From: Symbiodinium natans
Lineage: Eukaryota; Sar; Dinophyceae; Suessiales; Symbiodiniaceae
Direction: 5' to 3'
Length of the DNA stretch: 41,000 nucleotides
Assembly: GCA_905221605.1 (NCBI GenBank)
Contig: CAJNDS010000247.1
Location: 145,638 to 186,637, forward strand
Shown: positions 11,031 to 18,538 of the stretch, piece after piece
Layout of the letters: each line of letters starts with the position of its first letter
Numbering within the stretch: position 1 is the first letter of the stretch
Notes under the pieces: model-generated
What the model saw: the letters and a program-made list of their open reading frames with translations, nothing else
Told to the model about the DNA's origin: nothing
Database searches by the model: none
Program-made: the position numbers and the translations under genes

Positions 11031-11167
11031 TTGCTCCATCAGGAAGCTCTCGGCAGTGGAGTGTTGACTTCCGACGACGGCCAGCGGAAGTTTCGAGACC
11101 TGGACATCGTCATGCGGCATGAGCTTTTGTGCACAGCCTTTGCCTTCCTTGGTGCGAAAGGCTAGCT
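11006..11167 (+). CDS. Candidate exon downstream of the triplication, unrecognised
   Basis: From the AAGCACCCAG segment at the end of repeat copy 3, a + frame reads HPVQLAWSLLHQEALGSG, then DDGQRKFRDLDIVMRHELLC and AFAFLGAKG before TAG. Composition is convincingly protein-like. The same start is present in repeat copies 1 and 2, where the frame continues differently (HPVQLACHVERISLQAIRKK then stop), so the duplication may have copied an intron end plus an exon start. No family is recognised. Confidence 0.35.
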
Positions 11168-11279
11168 GAAAAGCAGGCGTAGCGCAGAGCCTTGAAACCT
11201 TGTCTGGGTTGTGTTGTTGGAGAATTGTCAATTTCTCTTCCTTCCTTAGAAGGGAGCCTTCTCATCATTATTTTTCAAA

Positions 11280-11741
11280 ATGTTCAAAGCACAACTCAAT
11301 TGTTGTTTCTTGCAGCTGGAACAAGTGGCAGTCGAGTCGGGCATGCGCATGACATTGCCTCCTTGCCCACGAAACCAAGCGCCAGTCGTGCTACGTCGAT
11401 GTCGCATTGTTGCAACGTGTCACGAGTACTGTACACCCAATGGTCTTCCCTCAGGCAGCAGCCCAAATGTTGTTCAACCCCGAATTGCAAACGCTAGAAG
11501 CCTCCAAGCTTCTAAGCACAATACGGTTCCAATTCCGAACTCTGAGGAGGACTACCGGACAGCTTGGCCGTCTGCTTTGATGCTCGTCCTTCCAGACGGC
11601 CTGCTCTTCAGATTGATGGTCCTTCGCAGAAGGATGCCAGAGGATAGTGTGGGCACCGAGCCAAATACCGAGCCAAGGCAATCGCGGACCAGGTTATGCT
11701 CGTTGGGTGCAAACCTTGTCCTCCATGAAGCATGCCGCTGA
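11280..11741 (+). CDS. Weak candidate ORF, unrecognised
   Basis: A 153-codon + frame beginning MFKAQLNCCFLQLEQVAVES with no recognised domain. A second + frame over 11192-11497 is also open, so this may be exon plus intron or chance. Confidence 0.2.
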   Translation: MFKAQLNCCFLQLEQVAVESGMRMTLPPCPRNQAPVVLRRCRIVATCHEYCTPNGLPSGSSPNVVQPRIANARSLQASKHNTVPIPNSEEDYRTAWPSALMLVLPDGLLFRLMVLRRRMPEDSVGTEPNTEPRQSRTRLCSLGANLVLHEACR

Positions 11742-12225
11742 CGTTATTCCATGTCATCTTGCTGCACAGCCTGATTATTCACGTGTGTCATCACAGCTGC
11801 ACCGAATGAGGTTGTCCAGAGGGTATGTACTCGAGCTCACGTGATGGATGGTCCGCGGCGCAAGTTTCAGCAATGGCCGTAGGGTGGAGACGTGTGGCAA
11901 CTCCCCCCGGTTCAGGGCGTCCCATGACGGCCGGCACGCTCCACCGCCTAGGGAGGCATTCGCATTGGACATGGAGCATCATTGTAATCATAAATTTCTG
12001 CTTGCGTGTGAGGATTTGGATTGTGGATGACACAGTCACCACCTTCTACAGGCCACGGCTAATAGTCCTGACTGCTAGGTCACCTTTCGCAATAGATTCA
12101 ATTGACATGATGCATGACTAGACCATGCTTGGCCCAAAGCCCTCCAGCACTTAAGCCAAATGAGCCCGCTCGAAGTTTACCTCTTAACTCAGGTCGCTCA
12201 CTCTTGACATTCGCATTTCTTTCAG

Positions 12226-12545
12226 TTTTCCGTGGACCAGGTTGGCATGGATGGAGAAGATCCGCGTGCGCGGAAGGTTAGCAAGGCCCTCCTGTGGTCT
12301 TTCGTTGAAACTGTCCGGGCTGACTAAGTACTAGGCATACCTGTACCAAAAACAGACTTGTGGATGACAGGCCGAAACGAATGAAGCACAGAGTTGCGAG
12401 CAGCGAGCTCATGTTCGTTGAGGCCGCTTTAGCAAAACTTGGGAGACTTGCTCTGGGAAGTTGATCTGAGCTCCGTTTTTGTTGAAGGCACTTCTGGCGG
12501 TGCAGCAGCATCCCTTCGTTGGCAAGTCAGCCAGCAGCACCCAAC
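12226..12545 (+). CDS. Candidate exons, unrecognised
   Basis: Exon 1 (12226-12318) follows TTTCTTTCAG and reads FSVDQVGMDGEDPRARKVSK then ALLWSFVETVR, with a GC at 12319-12320 that could be a donor. A second piece (about 12355-12462) reads NRLVDDRPKRMKHRVASSEL then MFVEAALAKLGRLALG, and a third (about 12480-12540) reads LLKALLAVQQHPFVGKSASS. They lie on the same strand as the confirmed genes and end just before a TTTAGGG tract. The family is not recognised. The preceding 11742-12225 shows no supported feature. Confidence 0.35.
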
Positions 12546-12559
12546 ATGCACCGACCATG

Positions 12560-12603
12560 GTTTGGGGTTTAGGGTCTAGGGTTTAGGGTTTAGGGTTTAG
12601 GGG
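12560..12603. repeat. TTTAGGG tract
   Basis: About five TTTAGGG units, one changed to TCTAGGG, immediately after candidate exons on the + strand. Confidence 0.9.
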
Positions 12604-12980
12604 GATTCATGGACTGCCATGGACGTAAGCAGAGAGTGGTAGCCCTGGCTCCGCTCAGGGCTGCAGTATCTGGCTTCCTGAGAGATGATGGCACGGCCGT
12701 TTGCAAGCGCAACATGCTCAGAGCAACTGGGATGTTCCCAAGTATACTGACAGTCCTTAGGAGGCATGCTCGTACCCCCTAGGATAATCCCTATTAAGGG
12801 CTGTTAGTATAAGGGGGGCACATCCCAATCCGGCTTCGATGAGATCTCCAGCGCGCGCACTTGCTCTCAGGGTACACAAATTTAGCTCCCCAGAGGTGCC
12901 GAATGGAAGCAAGACGAGTTAGCACTCTACAAGGCAAGCGCTGGGTTGTGGGATGTTGTGGGTAAGTCGGGTAGCTTTTT

Positions 12981-13190
12981 TTGTCAAAAGGCAGCAAAAA
13001 TGACCAAGATGTGCCTGTTGGTCGTCTTTTTTGGTCTCCTTGGGAGGTGGTTCTACTGGACTTGCGTGAGCTTTGGCGCCTGCAAGTCGAGTACGAGCAG
13101 AACCTGCAGATGTACGAGGATGGAGCATTTCTCATGCACATTGGTGCAAGCTCTCCGGGCCCGGAGACAAGATCCATGGAATACTTCTAG
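12981..13190 (+). CDS. Candidate exon, unrecognised
   Basis: A 69-codon + frame with strong protein character in its second half (LDLRELWRLQVEYEQNLQMY, amphipathic and probably helical, then EDGAFLMHIGASSPGPE). Two other open frames overlap it. Possibly the same gene as the exons at 12226-12545; no family recognised. Confidence 0.3.
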   Translation: MSKGSKNDQDVPVGRLFWSPWEVVLLDLRELWRLQVEYEQNLQMYEDGAFLMHIGASSPGPETRSMEYF

Positions 13191-13399
13191 GGGCTCTCAA
13201 CTGGAATCTGGTAGGAGCCGCGAGACCGAATGCAGACATGTGCACCAAACACCGCGAAGAGAACAGCCATAAAGCGCGATACGAATTCCAAGCTGATGTG
13301 CGTGTGATGGTCTATCTGATGATCTATTTGTTTTTTTTGTTGTCTTTTGTTCTGTCGTCGTTGTTCGTCATCTTCTGCGGTCCTTGTGATCCATTGTTC

Positions 13400-13660
13400 T
13401 CATAAAGGGTAACCCCAGCCTTTGGGAACCCTTCTCCTACTCATCCGGGATGAAAAGTTGAATCGGGTCAGCTGACAGCAGCCTCGGCTCTGATTGAAGG
13501 TAACGTAAGCAACTATCAAAGGGTGAACGCATGCGAACGCAGATAGGTCCGAAAGCGCAACTGTCCAGTCGGTGAGGACATTTCTCTGAATCACGACATC
13601 CTCAGCAAAGGAGGTCGTACCTTGAAGTGTCAGCGTCCCAGATCGGCATGATACAAAGGT
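13400..13660 (-). CDS. Weak candidate exon on the opposite strand
   Basis: A minus frame reads SGTLTLQGTTSFAEDVVIQR, NVLTDWTVALSDLSAFAC and onward to a stop near 13400. The alternating short hydrophobic repeats recall beta-helix proteins, but this is only an impression. Confidence 0.2.
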   Translation of the reverse strand, partial: TFVSCRSGTLTLQGTTSFAEDVVIQRNVLTDWTVALSDLSAFACVHPLIVAYVTFNQSRGCCQLTRFNFSSRMSRRRVPKGWGYPL

Positions 13661-13681
13661 CGCGGGGCAGCAGAGATTTCC

Positions 13682-14074
13682 ATGGTACCGGTAGGGCAGT
13701 GTTTAGCCCGTGGTCAAAGCGAAATGAGCAATCCCCTGTCAGTTGTTCTTAGTTGGCATTCTAATTACCTTGCCTGCTGTGGAAGGCTTGACAAGGATCA
13801 ACCCCGGATTCGGAAGTTGAGAACCTTAGGCCTTAGGAGCAGGCTTGGGACTCGGGACCCCACAAAAAGTTCTGACGCCTCAAGCTCCAAAGCCCGAGGC
13901 GTTAGGCCAGGCTTCATTTTTTCTAACGGCAGCACGTCCTTTCGTCCCGTCGACCGGACAGGTCAGTGCTATGGCTTTCGAGCTGTGCATGCAGCGAAGG
14001 CGCACGTTTTGTTTGCCTTGGACAGTTTGTCAATTGATGTTTGCCTCGAACCTCATCTGAGGGTGGCTGTCTAG
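13682..14074 (+). CDS. Candidate ORF, unrecognised
   Basis: A 130-codon + frame whose last third looks coding (SFRPVDRTGQCYGFRAVHAA then HVLFALDSLSIDVCLEPHL). A TTTAGGG/TTTGGGG tract (14113-14155) follows within 40 bases of its stop. Confidence 0.28.
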   Translation: MVPVGQCLARGQSEMSNPLSVVLSWHSNYLACCGRLDKDQPRIRKLRTLGLRSRLGTRDPTKSSDASSSKARGVRPGFIFSNGSTSFRPVDRTGQCYGFRAVHAAKAHVLFALDSLSIDVCLEPHLRVAV

Positions 14075-14112
14075 AGCAACGCAGTGGCCAACGTGCTGCA
14101 GGACCTTGGCAG

Positions 14113-14155
14113 TGTTTAGGGCTTAGGTTTTAGGGTTTGGGGTTTGGGGTTTTGG
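14113..14155. repeat. Degenerate TTTAGGG tract
   Basis: GTTTAGGGCTTAGG, then TTTAGGG and TTTGGGG variants. Confidence 0.8.
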
Positions 14156-14174
14156 ATGCTATAGTCAAGTCGTA

Positions 14175-14888
14175 GTGTTGACTCGGCATGACGCGACTTG
14201 TCTTGTGCAGAAAAAACGACGGGGGCCACCAGACTGGAAGACCTGGTTGGCAGCTCAGCAAGGTTCAGGGCCTATAAGGCATTGTGTACAACCGGTCAGA
14301 AGAGTGTTGCTGCTCATCGTCCGCTCACCCCAAAGAGTTATGGCGGAAATGTCGGCTCCTTGACATGTTGGGAATCCTTGAGAGGGGGTTGAGAAAGGGA
14401 TAGAAGGCTACCAGTGGAAGCCTGAGAAATCATTCAGTTGTCTGGCATGCCTCAGTGGGGTTCTTGAGGTGCCGCCGGCCGCTTTCGAGGGCATGAGCCA
14501 GAGCAGGCAGCAGGCAAGTGGGAGACATCATCGGCGCTTCGCCAAACTGACGCCCCACGGCATCAACACGAGCGTCCTGCAAGCTGGCAGGCAGTCAAGG
14601 AGCTCCTACAATGGGCTCTCACCCCAGGAATTTCTGAACTTCGAAAGCTCGTCGTTGCAGCGCTACCGCCGTAGGGCAACGCATTGGGCACAGGTCCAAG
14701 ACAAGGAGACGCTTTGCCGGAAGCGATCACAGGAGGGGGTGGACAGAGACAGCCTGGTGCCTCGAATGGAGCGACATGGAAGAGCCTGCTCAGGACCAAA
14801 GGCCTTCCGCCAGCTCCAGGACTTTGGGACTTGTGGGAATAGTTTTTTGATTTTGGGTTCTCTAATTCCTACGAAACGATCAGTATAG
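14175..14888 (+). CDS. Candidate exons, unrecognised
   Basis: Two + segments look coding: 14210-14390 (after CTTGTCTTGTGCAG; reads TRLEDLVGSSARFRAYKALC or, in another phase, KRRGPPDWKTWLAAQQGSG) and 14469-14888 (139-codon frame with HGINTSVLQAGRQSRSSYNG and SPQEFLNFESSSLQRYRRRA). Phase between them is unresolved and no family is recognised. Confidence 0.25.
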
Positions 14889-15094
14889 AGGAGACCCAGG
14901 GGTTTAAGCGCAACCAGGGGGATGGAGGGTTTTCAGTTGTCGGCACTCGCCCTGCAGGAAGTCTGCGCTGACCAGGGGGACTGGTTCCCCCCCCCCCCCT
15001 TGGCCGCAAGAACTGACCATGAGAGCACAGCACAATGTTGCACAAGAGTAGTAGAAAAGTTGCGGAAGCAGAGTACAAGAACTGCCTATGGGTA

Positions 15095-15187
15095 TTTCCG
15101 AAAATAGGGGCACCCCTTTTATACCCCAATAGAACAGGACCCCCTTCGGGGGACACCTGAGGTCGGGGGTACCCCTATTTTCGGAAA
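15095..15187. mobile_element. 93-bp C-rich element with perfect 16-bp inverted ends
   Basis: Starts TTTCCGAAAATAGGGG and ends CCCCTATTTTCGGAAA, an exact 16-base inverted repeat. The interior contains an ACCCCCTTCGGGGGA hairpin. Relatives with the same end motif occur at 26743-26835, 26989-27078, 36425-36524 and, more diverged, 29258-29373. No coding capacity, so it looks like a tiny non-autonomous (MITE-like) element. No clear target-site duplication was seen. Confidence 0.75.
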
Positions 15188-15302
15188 CCCCCCACAAAGC
15201 ACAAGAAAGCCCCGACAATGAGAAGAGGTACCGACGGAAAGACTGCGAACGGCGTGAAGGTCGAGATCCCTGAGGCAGATCTGCCACCATGGGCTTCTCA
15301 AA

Positions 15303-15447
15303 GGTTTAGGGTTTAGGGCGGTTTAGGGTTTAGGGTTTAGGGTTTAGGGTTTAGGGTTTAGGGTTTAGGGTTTAGGGTTTAGGGTTTAGGGTTTAGGGTT
15401 TAGGGTTTAGGGTTTAGGGTTTAGGGTTTAGGGTTTAGGGTTTAGGA
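15303..15447. repeat. Longest internal (TTTAGGG)n tract
   Basis: About 20 TTTAGGG units with only one early interruption (GGGCGGTTTAGGG). This is the canonical plant/alveolate telomere unit, flanked by unique DNA on both sides, so it is not a chromosome end here. Confidence 0.97.
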
Positions 15448-16505
15448 GTTCATAGCAAGTTCAGAGAGATTCAAGTTAGAAGCAAGAGTAATGATTGTGA
15501 TTCTGATAGTATGTTTACCGCAGGCAGATAACGATAATGATGATAACAGTGGTGATAATGAGAATGCTGATCATACTGACAGCTAGTGACATGAATCATA
15601 GCAGTCATCTTAACATATCTTAAACGCGGTTTTGGGATGAATGGTAGCAACAAGATGCAAAAGGGATAACAGCCAATACAAATGATTCGGTTGACCCTGA
15701 TGGTAACACTGATGACTGACAGGTGTAACATGTTTATGTTTTGTTATAGGCAAAAGAATTCTCTCAAGTAGTGACAGCAAGAAGTAGCTAGCGCCAAAAC
15801 GTACATAGTAGTCATCATAACCAGAAGCATTATCCGAATGATAGCACAGGTATAACATTCAACAAGAGTAACAAGAACGGTCATTAACTACAAGTTTTTT
15901 TTAGTACACACTTTTGGGGGTGTTACTGCCACTGCTAGTGAACTGCTATCGTGCACTGCAGTGCATGACGAGGCTGTCGTTGTCAGCGATGACAGCGACA
16001 TCGAGGAGAGCTGATGCAACGTGGTAAGGTGGCAATGGTTTTATAGGAGCTGGCAAGCCAAATTGTCCAGATTAGGATACAGTACCTTGCTGCTGCCAGT
16101 ATACCCTTATCATAAGCATCCCAAAAGGTCGAAAGGGACCCTCAGCGAACTACCCGGTTGCATGTCACCAGGATCTGAAGATGACGTCGTCAAACACGAA
16201 GACCGCACCCCTGTCCTGGGGGCTGCGAAGCCAAAGGGTGCGCCACCAAGATCCAATTCTAATCCTTGCTGAAGCGGCATGTGAACTTCAGGACCTGTAG
16301 ACCCGACTCAGAAGAACGGCTACAAGCTTGCAGCTGCACTTTGACTTTGAGAGCAGTTCATTCTAGGATTCGAATTAAAGGCCACGCTTGCTGGGCTTGG
16401 TTGGGAGAGAGCGTGTAGTTGCCTGAAAGAAATAATGGTGAATGTGCCTGACAACCCAGGCGTGCCCAGGAATAGCATGCACAGTTTTAATTTTAATGCT
16501 GCCCA
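15448..16505. other. Stretch with no supported gene, partly AT-rich
   Basis: 15480-15900 is AT-richer than its surroundings, with GATAATGATGATAA-like degenerate repeats. A short + frame at 16021-16272 is open but has no domain. Confidence 0.4.
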
Positions 16506-16758
16506 GTGGCATTGCCACTAGCAGACCCCACAACAGCGGTTTCAGCTGCTGACTTGACTGATGCTTACTCTCCACTGCACGGTGAGAACAAAAAGGCCAC
16601 AATGACCGCAACGAACAGCCGAATTGCCTTGCGAACTTGCGCGGAAGTGCATGGCACGCGCACGGGATCGTTGCGCGACACACTGAATACCAAGGCAAGC
16701 GCCTGTTGTCGCAACATGTCGCAACAGTTTTGGTTACCCAGCTGTAGCTTTCAGCCGT

Positions 16759-17695
16759 GTGCCGGGCATGACAAACTCGTGCAGCAGGAGGGGGCAGCTT
16801 TATGAAGTTAATTATTTGCCAGAACCTGTCCTGTTGCTAGAGGTGCTAGAGCCTGTGTCCAGGATTTCTGTCAGACTTGCAGGACACTTGCTGCAATCGC
16901 ATTGGGTACCGCTCCCAGGCAAGAAGCAGAGGCACGTGTGCGACATGGTGCGCATGGTTCATCTCACTCCCAAATTGCTTCGCTCAGGTGTGTGCGTATG
17001 GCTTGGCCATCAGGCATTTGTACAAGTTGCACCAGCGGAGCATCCAGCCGCACTTCCGCTCGGAAAGTTCGCACAAAGTCCATGGTCCTGCTCTGCTGTT
17101 TTTGGAGGGTTTATGGTTTAGGGTTTAGGGTTTAGGGTTGAGGCATTGGATTCTGCTCAGCTTCCTGTCCCAGAGAGCCCAGGCCACCACGAGCAGTGGG
17201 CGCAGCTTCCGATCGACTGCCCCGGAGAGGCCACAGACAAAAAACACCCTGCGGGAAACGGGGCAGGTAGGCCTTAATTGCCTGAGTTGCAAGAGATCGG
17301 CTTGGTAGGCTGATATTGGGACGAGAAGGTTTTGCAAGCTGATAGGGGGGAGGGAAGCGTACACACCCAAGAACATCTGAATGTCTAGAATCTCGCTAGG
17401 TGCTTTTCAAGCAGCCCTCAACTTCAAGTCGTGTGAATGAGGGAAGATGAAGGTCTACGAAAACAAGGGACCCCTTGTAATACAGTCCCCCAAATAGTAG
17501 GATACCCTGATAAAAAGGACCCAAGAAGGTACCCCCACCCTAAACCCTAAACCCTTTACCCTAAACCCTAAACCCTGAACCCTATAAACCCTAAACCCCA
17601 AACCCTAAACCACCAAACGAAGAGGCAGCCGCCAACCTCAAGCTCTGCCTTGCCAGCTGTTGCCGCAGCCACGGTGTGGTACTCGGCTTCTCGGG
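16759..17695 (+). CDS. Candidate multi-exon gene with telomere-like tracts between exons; unrecognised
   Basis: Three exon-like pieces. Piece 1: 16988-17108, bounded by CGCTCAG|G and by GG|GTTTATGG, reading VCAYGLAIRHLYKLHQRSIQ then PHFRSESSHKVHGPALLFLE; a competing 120-codon frame (16759-17121) overlaps. Piece 2: about 17144-17275, reading ALDSAQLPVPESPGHHEQW then AQLPIDCPGEATDKKHPAG. Piece 3: 17625-17695 after GAAGAG|G, reading AAANLKLCLASCCRSHGVV, ending at GGG|GTTCAGGG. TTTAGGG or CCCTAAA tracts (17110-17139, 17537-17612, 17696-17771) separate them. Phases between pieces were not fully reconciled. The gene would lie just upstream of the cyclophilin gene on the same strand. Confidence 0.4.
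17110..17139. repeat. TTTAGGG tract at a possible donor site
   Basis: GTTTATGGTTTAGGG and further TTTAGGG units begin exactly where the candidate exon 16988-17108 ends. Confidence 0.9.
17457..17535. repeat. C-rich element, partial
   Basis: GGGACCCCTTGTAATAC, then CCCAAATAGTAGGATACCCT and AAGGACCC. The interior matches the interior of the inverted-repeat element at 26989-27078 (AATAGTAGGATCCCCTTAG), so it is a member of that family without clear ends. Confidence 0.55.
17537..17612. repeat. CCCTAAA tract
   Basis: About ten units with a few substitutions (CTTTACCC, CCTATAAACC), ending 12 bases before a candidate exon. Confidence 0.92.
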
Positions 17696-17771
17696 GTTCA
17701 GGGTTCATAGGGTTTAGAGGGTTTATAGGGTTTAGAGGGTTTAGAGGGTTTACAGGGTTTATAGGGTTTAT
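17696..17771. repeat. GGGTTTATA/GGGTTTAGA tract
   Basis: Diverged TTTAGGG-like units in which AGGGTTTAGAGGG and AGGGTTTATAGGG alternate; begins at a possible GT donor. Confidence 0.85.
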
Positions 17772-17925
17772 GGCACAGAAAGTGGTTCCGGGGGGCTTTG
17801 GGGCGTTCAAATGTTGGTTGAAGGTGGTTTGGTTTTGCTGAGGGCTTTCTTAGTAGCTGAATGAGTACACTTTACACTTCTTGGGACACCCCAATCCCCT
17901 GTAGAACCGAAAATGCACACGTTTT

Positions 17926-18528
17926 TTGGGGCTTGCGGACTCAGCAACTGAGCTTTGGCTTTCCACCGCCGGATCGCAGATCCCAATGCCTCCGGCGAGG
18001 TCGGAGCATGCTTGGTCAGTGCTGCGCCTGAAGCTCAGATGGTCAGTTCTCCGACCTCTGGCCCGTTGTTTTGGGTACCCTACATCGACCAGCCTCGGCC
18101 GGGTGGGGTGGGGCTTGTGGCCGTGCCCAAAATGCGCCGTGGGTGTGTTGGGGAGGGGATTAAAGGTGGGGTACCTGCTTTATGCTCCCTAGACACCTCC
18201 GGCGCAAGGCCTCGGCCGGATTTAGATAAATGACCAGATCCGGGCTCGAGGCTGACGGGCTGTAGGGCCTAGGGGTATGAGGCGTCGTGGTTTCTGCCAA
18301 TCAGTGCTCAGGGTTTCAGGTTTGGAAGGTCGTTGGAGGATATGTTGCATGGTTCCGGTGCTGCAGTGGCTTTCCTTGTTATGCTTCGCCCTTGACAGCC
18401 ACATTTGCCCCAGTGTTTGCAGCGGCTTCAGGTTGCGATCACGACGCACCAGCTCAATGGCGCGCAATTTGTTTTTCGGCGGAGGTCGAGATCCATCCCC
18501 AGATGATGTGACGACCAAGGCCCATTAA
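17926..18528 (+). CDS. Possible exons upstream of cyclophilin, unrecognised
   Basis: Two + regions are open in more than one frame. 17955-18233 includes SGPLFWVPYIDQPRPGGVG, and 18277-18528 includes LQWLSLLCFALDSHICPSV then FFGGGRDPSPDDVTTKAH. Neither could be joined to the cyclophilin coding sequence: a TGA lies in the cyclophilin frame shortly upstream of its proposed ATG. No domain is recognised. Confidence 0.2.
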
Positions 18529-18538
18529 CAGCATCGCC

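Noticed and set aside
15303-15447. True chromosome end
   Set aside because: Unique sequence continues on both sides of this and every other tract.
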